The notes below the pieces were generated by a model. That model worked only from the letters and a program-made list of their open reading frames with translations. It searched no databases and had not been told where the DNA came from. Position numbers and translations under genes: made by a program. This document shows positions 52,654 to 63,450 of a DNA stretch of 64,000 nucleotides, one piece after another. Every line of letters begins with the position of its first letter. Position 1 is the first letter of the stretch. Origin of the DNA: Stemphylium vesicarium (Eukaryota > Ascomycota > Dothideomycetes > Pleosporales > Pleosporaceae); assembly GCA_004380135.1 (NCBI GenBank), contig QXCR01000059.1:1-64000 (forward strand). The letters are read 5' to 3'.

Positions 52654-54032
52654 TCACAGGTTTGCGCGTATAGCATGCGTCCGGACCATATGCTTTCGCC
52701 CTTCGCGCTTCTCTACTTCGCCCCTCTGGTCGTTTGGCTGCGAGATGTGTGCGAAGATGCAAGGCGCTCCAGTCTCCGATTTAAAAACCTGGACTTTGCT
52801 TATGTACTGTGAACGAAAAGGTAACAGGTCAGCGCTGTCGCTTCAGATGCATTGAAAACTCACCATGTTACCAAGGTCCGCTTTATGTTGAACTAGAAAG
52901 CATGCAAGTCCTTGGATGTTAGGTGTTCCTTGATATATAGGTTAGCCGGTGGTACATTAAGACTTTTACAGTGCTGTAGTCGAGAGAGAAGACTTGTACG
53001 TACCTATGATGGCCTTTATCTCATCGCTCCCATCCTCAAAGGTGACCCCGGGCCAATCCGTTATCGCCGTACTTGCCGTATGCAATGCCCGTAACAGTAC
53101 GTTAATCGTCTCTCTATTCTCGAACGAAACGGAGAAGAAATAATTGAGGCCAGTGATAATGCTCTCACGTTTCGCTTCCTTCTCCACTCGCACACGTTCC
53201 TTCCATTTAATCCACGCCACATCCCAAAACTGACTAAGCTCCGGCAAGCCATCGTTCGGAACAGGGAGGTTCCTTTCAGCGGCCGCATATCTCGGGCTTT
53301 TGCGGTTCAACCCGATGATGACGCCATCGATGGCGTTGATGGAGAAACTGTAACTGGCGCCAGCCCGCCTATATTCCTTTCTTCCATGTCTTCATCCTCC
53401 TTGAGATCTTCGGGAGGGGGAGGTGGTATCTCGTGGCCAACAGACATGATTACGTTCTCGCCCCCTTCGTATGCGCCCGAGAGGTCGTTCACTCCGAGGT
53501 CAGCTAGCGCCCATCCGATACCCCAGACTCCATAGAAGTCATCGAATTGTTTGTTAATTCTTCCTCGCGGATAGTCGAGACAGCCCCAACGAGTTAAGTC
53601 CTCCTCGTTCTGGTATGGTGATGCTGCGGTGTTACGCTGTGGGTTGTAGTGAGGTCCAACTTCCTGGTCGCTCTTCCGCATTGCCCAAGCGAGTGTACAG
53701 CCTTTCCTCTTGGATTGATCCCAAATTCCATTCCCGCTAGCTCTATACGCTTTGGAACAGGAGACGGAATTGGCGCTGCTCCGGCGGCATCAGTGTCGAT
53801 AATTTTGTTCGGCTCTCCCAGAAGGGACAGATTGACTGCGAGAGGGCCATCTTCCGAGCAGCTACAGGATTAAAGTCAGCCAAAGCGACATTCAGTCTCA
53901 AAAATGGCACAGTTACATGGCCCTACGTCGAGAGCATTGTAAGTGCTACAAGATGGTTGCTTACTTATGACAGACCTCGCAGACAGCGGCGCCGACGATA
54001 GCGAAAAGCCCTAGCAGTCTAGCGACCTGCAT
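52654..54032 (-). CDS. Tandem paralogue A: secreted-type protein of an unrecognised family, frame uncertain at two points
   Basis: It starts MQVARLLGLFAIVGAAVC (signal peptide, 54032), exon 1 54032-53965, then exon 2 from 53861 (CSEDGPLAVNLSLLG). Conserved with copy B are the join into CSEDG, the segment KGCTLAWAM, an AWIKWK region, IKAIIG, and a C-terminal block VEKREGRKHMVRTHA ending RANL. Final exons are 52928-52864 and 52806-52654 (introns 52929-53003 and 52807-52863). Two frame changes are needed, near 53710 and near 53385. Each can be explained by a one-base indel in a purine run or by a weak intron (53709-53758 with GTTCCA; about 77 nt from GTAATC). Protein length without frameshifts would be about 330-350 aa. 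I know no function. Alignment lengths to B favour indels. Confidence 0.5.
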
Positions 54033-54276
54033 ATTGAACAAGGTTGAGGGTTTTGGGTTGAAGAGGGGAGAAGAATATCAGGAGATATGATTGAAACAAG
54101 CACGAGTGTGCTTTCATCAAGCGGGGGTTGATGTGGCACTCACTTTCACTTTAGTCGAGCAAACAATCAAAGTGGCAACGAAGTCCTTGCTCTCGCTCCA
54201 TCCAATCAATTTGAGCTTTCGAATACTGTTCGTGAATATCCCCTACATAGTTCCGTTCTAACCTGCCGTGGGCATT

Positions 54277-55880
54277 TCAAAGCTTTGCGCGTGTCGCATG
54301 CACCCGCACCATGTGGATACGCCCGTCTCGCTTCTCTACCTCATCCAGTTGTATGTTTGGCTGCTGGTTAATTCCCTGTGAGACGTGCACAATGATGCAA
54401 GGACTCTGCTCCTCTAAGTCACACTTGAAGACCGTGGTCTTGCTGATGTATTTGTTGCCAAGTTGCCAAGTTGCTGTTTGTGTTGAATGAGGAAATAGGC
54501 AAAGCCTTGAACGTTTGGGCTACCTATTCGAAGATGTTAACTGGAGAGGCACCTTACATGACAGGATGAGAACAAAGTCAACGCTAAGGGGGGTCAGGGC
54601 ATCTCTGGTGGTACGATTGTTGGTTTTTCGGGGGGGCGGCGTTGCAGAGGCATCGGATTCACCGTAGAATGACTTACCAATGATAGCCTTCATTTCAGGA
54701 GAATCGTCGTCCAATGTGTGTCCAGATAAGTTGTCCAATCACCAGCCCTTTGCATTCATCGCTTGCGCAAGCACACTCAGAGTCTCTTCGTTCGAGACCC
54801 TGACCGAGATGAAGTAATGAAGGTTTTGAATGTGGCTGCCCTTTTCCTCCTGGATCGCCGTCACTCATTTGATCCACGCCACGTCAGAAAGTTTTCGGAG
54901 ATCTGGTAAGTCGGAGCCTTCAACAACTGGATCTCTTTCCTGGCCTGCATATCTCAGACCTTTGACGTTCAAGGCCATGATGACGCTGAATTGGACATTT
55001 ATCGTGAACATGAAGCTCGCTCCTGTGGCCAGATAGTCTTTTCCGCTCATCTCGTAGATCTGTTCGTTGGTGTTATACTCACTGCTGGGATCTGTTTTTT
55101 CGACGGCGAGAAGTGAGTTTTGGCCTTCTTGGTCAACATCACACTTTGAATTCAACTCCATAGCGTCCAGCGCTGGGGCAACTCTCAGGTATGATGCAAG
55201 CCCCACATATCATTGCCGCCTATTTCCTCGTTGGGCAGCGTATACCAGTACCAGTTCCAGAGGTCGTCCTCAGTATTGAAGGGTGAGGCAGCCGTGCGCC
55301 GTGCTAGCTCGTAAAAGCGTCCGACCGCACGGTCATCGGTGCGCATCGCCCATGCTAGCGTGCAGCCCTTTGCCTTGAACCTGTTACAAGGCAGCTCATC
55401 CTCTGTTTCTGTATGTAGTGACTCGTCTGGGGGAGGCGGAGGTGGAGCTACAGCGGCAAGGTCGATCGTTTTGCCCATTCGCGACAGAGCAGTGGTATTG
55501 ATGTTGATCAGACCATCTTCAGAGCAGCTAGATTCTTGAGGTCAGCAATTCTTTCGTTCAATTAGACGCGTTCGGGCATTTTCGAATTCGGGGGTGTTGA
55601 AGATGCGAAGATGGCAGCCTGTGTCAATCATGGTAAGACACAGTGGGTGAGTCGCGTACTTTGGGCAGATTTCTCCGATCGCGACGGAGCAGAGTGATGC
55701 GACGATTGCTGCCAGGTTGAGGAGTCTCACCTTGCGAGTGTAATGTAGTTGATCGAAAATTCGGAAATCCTGGATAGGGTGTGGGTATAGAGTGCGTTTT
55801 CGAGCCTCTAGCGCAGCCTCGTTTGCAGACTGGCGAAATGAGCGTACAAGTGAAAGGGACAGAAGGGTATTCGCCCACAT
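54277..55880 (-). pseudogene. Tandem paralogue B: broken copy of the same family
   Basis: Signal-like VRLLNLAAIVASLCSVAIG, donor after CPK, then CSEDGLININTTALSRMG, KAKGCTLAWAMRTDD, TAASPFNTEDDLWNW and the shared C-terminal block DEVEKRDGRIHMVRVHATRA with stop at 54277. Disabling changes: a one-base frame change near 55205; TGA at 54867-54865, exactly where A has Trp (AWIK-stop versus AWIKW); TGA at 54741-54739; and an 8-bp tandem duplication at 54458-54473 whose removal restores LGNKYISKTTVFK. The exon at the duplication lacks the intron found in A at that place. The normal start codon next to the signal is also missing; an ATG at 55880 would add 45 unrelated residues. The gene is a clear relic, about 245 bp upstream of copy A. 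Confidence 0.75.
54458..54473 (+). repeat. 8-bp tandem duplication CCAAGTTG inside paralogue B
   Basis: Two adjacent exact copies. One copy fits the reading frame shared with paralogue A, two do not. Confidence 0.8.
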
Positions 55881-55927
55881 TCACTTGGCCGGTTCCTAGT
55901 CTGCCCCTCCAGGCAACAGGCCAATAG

Positions 55928-58305
55928 TCATATGATTGCAAGCTTATGAATCCTCCGACCCTCGAAGATCCTAGGGTTTGCTCGAAAGAAGCCCACACGG
56001 CGGTATTGGCCCATCGAGTTCGGCAGTAGCATCATTCCTTCGACATCTTCTTGCCGCGGCGTGTTTTCTACCAACCGAGTCGCAAGGCAAGTGACTTCCG
56101 CACCATCATGCATTGCCGGATCGATCGCATCCAATGTGGCTTCACCGCACTTGAGTCTGGTGTGCAGTAGGCCCTTCCCTTCATCCCCTTCAAAGATTCG
56201 TTCAAGGTAGCCGTCAAAGTCGTGCATCTCTTGCTGGTTGTTCTCAGAGTGGGGCCGCCAAATAGCTGGGCAGATACAGCCTTTGGCAACCAAGATGCCG
56301 GAGGTAACGGCCCCGTATTCGAAGCCTGGGACCGCGAACTCCACGTCACAGGAAACCACTTCAAAGCCCAAATTGCCTTTGACACCCATCCCACCGCCGT
56401 CATCCTCGTCTCCCCAGATGTTTACGAAATCTTCGACAGCACTATTGACAGACGCCCAGCTCCATGAAGGGGCCACATAATCCTTCGCTCGTGGCTTTCG
56501 ACCGTAGTCGCTACTTTCTGTCATTTCGTTCCGCGAGCATCTCCACTGCAAATCTTGCACGAGGTCGCGCTCCCACATTCCAGCAAAATATCGACTACGG
56601 TATCCCTGACCAATTTCTTCGGCAATGGCTGCAACTGCTGCAAGTTTGTCGCCCTGGTAAGACAGCATACGGCGACTGTATTCCCCACGTATTGATAGCC
56701 ATTTCTGCCGTGCGTTCTCCAGAGTTGTCGTAAGAGAGAACATCTTGCCATTCCACGGCAAGTTTGGTAGCTGCGGATCTTTGCCGGAAGATAGGCCATC
56801 CGCAAGTGTCAAGCTCATGCGGTCGATACATTCGACGCCGCGGTAGGAGAAAATGATTGCGCGAGTCGATAAAATGAGTTCCTGGAATGTCCAAGCACGA
56901 CTGTTAATTGGATCTTTCCATCGCTTGTAGCTTCCCGGATAACTAAGAATGACGCATGTGGGCGCTTTTGATGGCACGTCCGCCGGAAAAGTTATATCGA
57001 CTGGTTCAATGAAGTAGTCGGACTTTTGCTCGATGCGATGAAGGAAACCTTCAGTGGCGGAGTGGGCGACCGAAGCCACTAGAGTCACGGCAGCACATTT
57101 GTAAATTAATCGCATTTTGGGCAGTTCCAGTGCTTTGTCCGTGTCTGAGTCTTGCATGATGCACCTGCAATCTTGTCAACAATGATGTCACTGGCCAATA
57201 ATTCGTTCTTACAGCGCGTCTACCCAGATGTACTGCAGTCCAAGGCGACGGGTAATCGTGACAGCATCTTTTATCGTTTGGGGAAGTCTTTTATCATCAA
57301 ATCCTTTCATGATTGCACCCTCCGTCGCGCTCAGCAATGTGAAAGATTGACTTGTGCCCCAGACGTAACTAAGCGCAGCAAAATTCGGTTCGCAGCCACT
57401 GACCGTCGATGTGTGGATGACGCGCAAACTTTGATCATCACATAGCTGTATCAAGCGTGAAGGCAAACTACCAGATGTGACTCCTGCAACAGGTTCAAGG
57501 TTGCGCATCCAGGTTGCTAGCAAGCTCATGTTGGCCTCTGCTCCAAGGGTACTGTTCGTTGTGACCGTCGGAAAAAGTGGTGGACCATCCGACCATTCAT
57601 CTGACACTCTTAGCTAATCTTTCAATATTGCCGATTCGTCAACATACGTTCGACACTGACGTGATATCGTAGTTCTACAGCCTTGTCGCCTCTCAACTTT
57701 TGCAGGCCATTAGGGCGCTCCGTGTTGTCAACAGCTTCGATGCGCACATTGACAAAAGTGAATGGTCCTTCTTGACCTCTTTCGAAAGAAATCTCAACTT
57801 CAAATAAGCATGCTTCAATCAGCGTATCACGGTCTTCCCATGCGTCCCAGCCTCCAGTCACATCATCATCGGAGTCTTCCTCATTGAACACAGAAGCGTC
57901 CTCCCAGCCTGTCTCAGTCTGATCCGAAAGTTCGCTTACGACCTCATTTGCGACATCACAATTTTCCTCTTCGTCAGATGCATTACTTCCAGAGCGACTG
58001 TCAGTCTTTCCGAATCGTTCGTACAATTCACCTAGGAAGACCGTGCCGTTCACCCCATCAGCAAGCGTTTTGCAGAAGCCACATCCTCCTAATACCGATA
58101 CCCGCAGCTCTTCTGATGAGATTCGATAATGCATAGAGACCCTTGATTGCTCAGCTGGAGCATGTTTGAGCGTCTCGAACGATGAATAAGTCCATATTCG
58201 CGTACGACAAGTCTCGCATGGATTATTTAGCGAAGGCGCCGTATTTGGTGCCCCAGGTATAACGTATTTGCGTGGTGGTTGTCGTGCATCCAGAAATCGT
58301 AGCAT
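55928..58305 (-). CDS. HET-domain protein
   Basis: Exons 58305-57648, 57600-57213 and 57164-55928, giving 760 aa. I start at the ATG 58305 (MLRFLDARQPPRKY); the frame upstream lacks an ATG. The N-terminus has the CxxC element of many HET proteins (NPCETCRTRIWTYSSFE) and an acidic linker (DEEENCDVANE, NEEDSDDDV). The HET domain follows: FAALSYVWGTSQS, ITRRLGLQYIWVDALC, and RAWTFQELILSTRAIIF. The C-terminal part has SRRMLSYQGDKLAAVAAIAE and YVAPSWSWASVN, the usual downstream signatures. The introns are 47 and 48 nt and phase-correct. Unlike the HET gene at 37.5-39.5 kb this one is open throughout. Family role: non-self recognition and cell death; the partner is unknown. Confidence 0.9.
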
Positions 58306-59180
58306 TGTGCAGGTGTAGAAAAGGAGGGGATCGGTAAGCCGACACGCCGCTGCATTGAGGGGCTGTGAAGCTAGACTCCTTCGAACTAGCGCCGACCATG
58401 CGCATAGGCTGCTCCTTCCATGTACATCGTGAGACTCATCCACAGCAAAAGGAACGAAATTGCACTCATGCTCAGACGCAAGAAGGCAGACTTTTCACAC
58501 ATGTAGGTTATAGTCCAGCATCACTCACGAAACAGACACTCACAGTTAATTCCGCCCATTACAGCGGTTCCGCAAAACCGGGCACTGACTGCTCTACTCC
58601 CATTACGGTATCCCTTACTTCCTAAGCTTCCCCATGGAATCAGAGCTATCCATTTCTTTGTCGAATTCGGATACCTAGGCCCAGACTTTCGCGCACTAAG
58701 ATCCCAGTGGCATTATCCTGCTCCAAACCGGAAATTACTAACACCCTCACTTCATGATAGGCCTGTAACTAGGTCATAGCAACATCTCTTTCAGTCGCTG
58801 TATCCCATGGGAAGGCTGTAGTGAATGATCCTCCAGGTGGGATGGCTTACTCTACTACGCACACGCGTTTCCCGTGTTGCGCATTAACTAGGATGGTGTC
58901 TGAGCTGCAACTATGTCAACATTTACTAGTCCGCTGCTGCGGTCCGAAACAGCATTCCTCAGACCCTTAATCTCCGCTTAGTTACACTCCACTTTCATTT
59001 TTAGAGCCTTCACCCTCACGGTGAAAGCGGTCCGTACGTGCTAGACTGCGATGGCGCAACCCCCAGGCTCCACTTCATATATAAATCGCGGTCGATACGC
59101 CAAGTCTAGAACTTCCCACACAATACAACAGCCAACTCAATACCACTTCTTATCTCAATCCGGTCCAAACAGTCGCAGAC
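58306..59180. promoter_or_regulatory. Divergent intergenic region
   Basis: About 870 bp between the HET gene and the unknown acidic protein gene. A TATATAAA lies near 59078-59085, about 100 bp before the start at 59181. No gene seen. Confidence 0.45.
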
Positions 59181-60305
59181 ATGCCACCAAAGGATGCGCA
59201 ACAGCCGACCAACAAGAGACGAGGTCGCTCGCCAGCCAATGAAGCGAGTCGGAAAGCCGATGCAGAGTGCAAGGCCAACACAGGCGCGAGAAAAGCCCGC
59301 ACACCTAACGGTGTCAAGCCGAAGCTGAGACAACACATATACTATAAGTTCAAAAAGGACGTGGTAATTTATCACTTTCGAACTTCTTTTGTCTCGGTAG
59401 AACAGTTTCGGTCTCTCTGGAACCGGGAGCAACACGGCTATGTCGACTCGCTACTTGGCGACGATTTGTTGGGAGATAAATCTGATGCGGACGGCGATGA
59501 GATGCCAGAAGACTGTATCGAAGCATGCTACATGCTTGGCGTCTTTCAGCAAGGCGGCTCAGCGCTAGGATTCCGCCTGGGAAATGGCACCGTGGAGTGG
59601 GTTTGTTTCGACAGGGATGTTATGGCTACCAACATCGATAAGATTGATATCCGGACGCCGACAGACGAGTTGCTGTTTGACCATGTCGCCAGCGTCTCCA
59701 AGCCTGCTTACATCAACAAGTCTCGGAAAGTGCCTTACACAGAGCATAGAGACTGGTTTGAGTCTCTACGCTCAGCTAGAAAGAGACCCTTGAGTCTGGC
59801 CTTGACATGGAGGAATCGCGGGACGGAGCTGAAAGGCGAGTACGCGCGTCGGCGGAAGATGAGCGAGGTGAGAGAAGGAGCGAGAGAAGTGCTGACGGGT
59901 CCCGAGAATTCTGAAGTATCCGATGCTGAGAAGTCTTCTGATGACGGCTGGGATGAGGAGTCCAACAACTTCGGCAGCGACGAAGTTCAGTGCCAAGACG
60001 AACAACTGGACAAAGAGCAAGGTCAAGGAATAGGAGGTTTCGAAAGCGAAAGAGGTATGCATAGCAGTCGGCGTATCACAGACAGCCCAATGACGATTGG
60101 AAGGCGCACACCAGTCGTTTATCGCGACCCCAGTCCCGTCCAGGGCTTCACACCGCCCCCAACTGTCGACAGAAAACACTCTCGATCTTCCTCAAGCGAC
60201 TCTATCCTGATTAATCGAAATGTTAATACAATACAAGTCCACCATCTTCCATCGGCAAACCAAAAGGCTACAGACCAGCACTTGATGAATGGAGGATATT
60301 TCTAG
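59181..60305 (+). CDS. Hypothetical protein with a folded N-terminal half and an acidic/Ser-rich tail
   Basis: 374 aa, single exon, starting MPPKDAQQPTNKRRGRSPAN, a basic stretch that could be a nuclear signal. Residues about 50-215 have a mixed, probably folded sequence: YKFKKDVVIYHFRTSFVSVE, EACYMLGVFQQGGSALGF, NGTVEWVCFDRDVMATNID. The rest is acidic then Ser-rich (SDAEKSSDDGWDEESNN, SRSSSSDSILI) and likely disordered. I do not recognise a family. A TATA box upstream and an unbroken frame support expression. A nuclear role is a guess from composition. Confidence 0.65.
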   Translation: MPPKDAQQPTNKRRGRSPANEASRKADAECKANTGARKARTPNGVKPKLRQHIYYKFKKDVVIYHFRTSFVSVEQFRSLWNREQHGYVDSLLGDDLLGDKSDADGDEMPEDCIEACYMLGVFQQGGSALGFRLGNGTVEWVCFDRDVMATNIDKIDIRTPTDELLFDHVASVSKPAYINKSRKVPYTEHRDWFESLRSARKRPLSLALTWRNRGTELKGEYARRRKMSEVREGAREVLTGPENSEVSDAEKSSDDGWDEESNNFGSDEVQCQDEQLDKEQGQGIGGFESERGMHSSRRITDSPMTIGRRTPVVYRDPSPVQGFTPPPTVDRKHSRSSSSDSILINRNVNTIQVHHLPSANQKATDQHLMNGGYF

Positions 60306-60552
60306 GCACTTTATCGGCAAGACTTTCGTCCGAAAGCCTTTGAATATCGGAGCCTAGCGGAAAACGATCGCGTTTGTATAATTGATAGCGTTTTTGTAGA
60401 ATGATATCCCAGGGCTTTTTTGACTAGCAATACATTCATGACTAGTAACTACTGCTACAACATTTCATCTCATATCTCATGACATCATCACCTCCCCACG
60501 CTCAGTCACTCAAGCCACACTAACCCATCAAAACAAATCAACAAACACCGAC
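60306..60552. other. Convergent 3' intergenic region
   Basis: About 250 bp between two convergent genes. AT-rich, nothing else seen. Confidence 0.4.
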
Positions 60553-62019
60553 CTAAGCCTTGAGGCCAATCTCATCAGCAGTGAGAATGAACTCCATGAA
60601 GCCAGCGTTGGTGTCAATGATATTCTGAACAAACTCTTCCGCGGTAGGGTAAAAGTTGGTAGGGTAGCCAAACTCCATGGTGTATCCATAGACCTTGGTG
60701 AGCTTCTTGTTTCCGTTCCAGCGGCTGAAAGACCAGTCGTCGCTAGCACCGGAAGTAGGGTACAGGCCGACAGCTTGCTGGGGAATGTACTCGCGGCCGC
60801 CGACGGAGATCATGGCGTCGGTGGTGCGGTTCGCGGCAATGCGGATGTTGTCCCAGTCCTCTTGGCAGATGTACTCCTTGTACAGCTCGTCTTCTACAAT
60901 ACCGCGCTTGCCATCGTAAGCAGGGTTGAAAAGGTTCTGATTGGGGTCGTGCGATTGGTCGATGTCATCGCCCCAGGAGTAGAGAAGCGTTCCAGCAGCG
61001 GAGTGAACATCGATATACCAGTGGATGTTGGGGTACTCGTCGTAAACCCAAGCCATGTCCTGTGTCTCTGGCTCAGAGAATGGCGCAGTGCCGTAGAATG
61101 CCTGGGACGCGGGGTCGGTCGAGGCGGGGCTGACGGAAGGGTCGAACTTCTCGGTAAAGTTCCACAGGAAGTCGAAGTTCCTGTTAAGATCTACGCCGAC
61201 GCTGAGGGGTTCGTCGGGTCGCGCGGAGGCTGGGTTGCGGTTCTTGCGCCACAGATTGCTGTTGGCTTGGTCGTGGCGCACGCCGTCGGGGTTGAGCATG
61301 GGAATGAAAACGACTCCTGCACCGAGAGCCTTCTTTACCTGGCTGTTGGTGTACTTCTTGTTGCCGTATGTGAGACCGATGCGGTGCTCGTTCGCGTATA
61401 GCAGATCCGAGATGAAGTAGATCAGGTTGTCCGGCCCACCGCGTTCACGAGCGTGAATACCGCTGGTGAAGTAGATGTACTGCTTGTCCTTGTTGATCTT
61501 CTCGGCCTTGTTCGCGACACCTCCAATGATGGTGTTGCCCTCGAACGTCTTGTGGGGTGTAGTGAAAAGAGACATGCCGTATTCCTTCTCCAGTCCCTTC
61601 ATAGCAGTGTAGACCTCGTCCGCATTGAGAATACCAGCGCTCTGAAGCTCAGCGTACTCGCTGGGCTTCCTGGTTCCCAGGCCACGAGGCGCGATCTTTC
61701 CTCCATCGAACCGATCGCCCTTGCCAATAGGCGCGGTAGCTGTCTGGCGCTTGTTCAGGTTGCTCAAAAGTTCGACACGGACGAGCTCGGGATCCAGACT
61801 GCGCTTGAAGTGATCCAGGTTATGTTCCGAGATCACAGCGTGCAATTTGTGCTCTTCACCTGAGGCGAGGACTTGCGGTCGGCAACCATAGTCGATCTCG
61901 CTGTTGGCGGAGATGAAGTCATACAGCTGGTTCTTCTCTTTCGCGTAGAAAGCGACGCTCAAGACATCGGAAGCAAGAGCAGCTCCGGGAAGCAGACCGA
62001 GGAGTGTGGAGACCTTCAT
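60553..62019 (-). CDS. Secreted zinc carboxypeptidase, peptidase family M14
   Basis: 488 aa, single exon. Residues 1-16 (MKVSTLLGLLPGAALA) are a signal peptide. A propeptide follows to a Kex2-type dibasic site (LNKR-QTAT, Lys90-Arg91). The catalytic domain has the zinc ligands His189 and Glu192 (GIHARERGG), the third ligand His339 (WYIDVHSAAG), the substrate-binding DLNRNF (277-282) and the catalytic Glu449 (YGYTMEFGYP). All needed residues are present, so it should be an active exopeptidase once secreted and processed. The motif HARERGG differs from the common HAREWIS. Fungal relatives scavenge peptides at acidic to neutral pH. Substrate preference (Arg/Lys or hydrophobic C-termini) cannot be read safely. 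It is possible the enzyme works on products that feed the POT transporter, but they are far apart and not linked. Confidence 0.93.
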   Translation of the reverse strand: MKVSTLLGLLPGAALASDVLSVAFYAKEKNQLYDFISANSEIDYGCRPQVLASGEEHKLHAVISEHNLDHFKRSLDPELVRVELLSNLNKRQTATAPIGKGDRFDGGKIAPRGLGTRKPSEYAELQSAGILNADEVYTAMKGLEKEYGMSLFTTPHKTFEGNTIIGGVANKAEKINKDKQYIYFTSGIHARERGGPDNLIYFISDLLYANEHRIGLTYGNKKYTNSQVKKALGAGVVFIPMLNPDGVRHDQANSNLWRKNRNPASARPDEPLSVGVDLNRNFDFLWNFTEKFDPSVSPASTDPASQAFYGTAPFSEPETQDMAWVYDEYPNIHWYIDVHSAAGTLLYSWGDDIDQSHDPNQNLFNPAYDGKRGIVEDELYKEYICQEDWDNIRIAANRTTDAMISVGGREYIPQQAVGLYPTSGASDDWSFSRWNGNKKLTKVYGYTMEFGYPTNFYPTAEEFVQNIIDTNAGFMEFILTADEIGLKA

Positions 62020-63450
62020 GGCTGGCAGCGGTAAGAATGCTGCGACGAGTAAGTGAAGAAAGCCGTGTATAACAAGGGTCCTGCCATGACGCCCTTTTGT
62101 ATGCTAAGTCACTTGCATGGTGCTTTCCGTCATCGACCTATAGTACAAAAGCATTTTTGCCAGCTTCCTCATCCGGTAATCGAGGATGCTTTTGCCCAAG
62201 CCTCCAAGACTGCAAGCGTACTTGGCTGGCGTACCTGCCCTACGATTCTAAGCAGGTCCCAACTGTTATCTTTGTGCTATGGCCACACGAGGAGACAGCC
62301 TAACGCAAATGACGAGGCTGGTGGTGGCCCAGTACAATCAAACAGGATCTAATGGATCCAGACTCCTGGTTCGTGGTGGTGAAGGCGTTGCCAAGCCTAT
62401 CGAACGGGTGTCAGCAAGACACCGGCGATTGTGACTTCCAAGCCGGGTGAGGTGCTATCAAGAACATCTAGTCAGAGCCAAGATCTGCGGGATACAAAAG
62501 CCCGACAATGCGAAATCCTCCAGTTATCTGGAATCCGTGATGCGCGCATGAAGAGGCATGCTGTGCGAAAGTCCATGGAACAGTGTTGCTCACAAGCCCA
62601 GCAAGGCCCCGGTTGTGCTACCGTCCTAGCGTAATTAGCCCCCACGCTCGAGACGGGGCGAGCCACTTCAAGGCTACAATAACCTCAATAGCGACAAAGA
62701 CACAGAAATTGACCATGCTTGCACGAACTCTGCCCTCCCTACGAATGTTTTCACTTGTCGTCGTTGACGGCCACGAAAACGGCCTCGAGACTGCAAATCG
62801 GGTTCTATTTGGTACCGTCAACCCTCGCTGGCACAGAAAAAGATCGGTGAATCATCAACTTCTGCCACTTGGATAGCTCTGGCCAATACGAATCTCAATA
62901 GCAATATCATGATTTTGTTTGGTAATCGATAAATCTCCAGTGGTTCAACCAGATCAGTGACACCAGATTGCCAATCACCTTGCGCCAGTAAAACCACCAA
63001 AGCTAGTGACATGCAGGCATTGAAGATCGAAACAATGATATTAATGAATTCCTGACATTGGCTGTATTGAGGGTTACGGCTTGATGATTTGCGACAGTGG
63101 TGCTCCGTTGTACTGACATTGCATGTCCTTGTCGTATTGTGTTGCAATGTTTCTCCTACCTTCTTGAAGCAGCTTCAGTCTTTCGCCCTGGTACAGTATG
63201 ACGATACCAAGGTGCAAGCATTGCCTACCTGATGCACACAAGATTCAGACTTTGGCAAAGGAGGTGGAAACAAACATGAGGTAGAAAAAAGCAGGGCGGA
63301 ACACTTTCATGTTCAGTGGGTTTTTGCCAAGATATATTAACGCCTATCTCCGTGCCCAGGTATCTCCAACCCTGGATGACGCTCTATCGCAAAAGCAGGC
63401 ATGAAGCCGCCTTGAACATTGCAACGCCTGTGGGGCACTCAGAACTCGCC
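62020..63450. other. Gene-poor stretch before the GTPase gene
   Basis: About 1.4 kb. Short open frames on both strands (for example 62818-63147 minus) lack support. No repeat or RNA gene was recognised. Confidence 0.4.

Noticed and set aside
60775..61401. 208-codon plus-strand frame opposite the carboxypeptidase
   Set aside because: Antisense shadow of a strongly supported M14 gene with C-ending codons.
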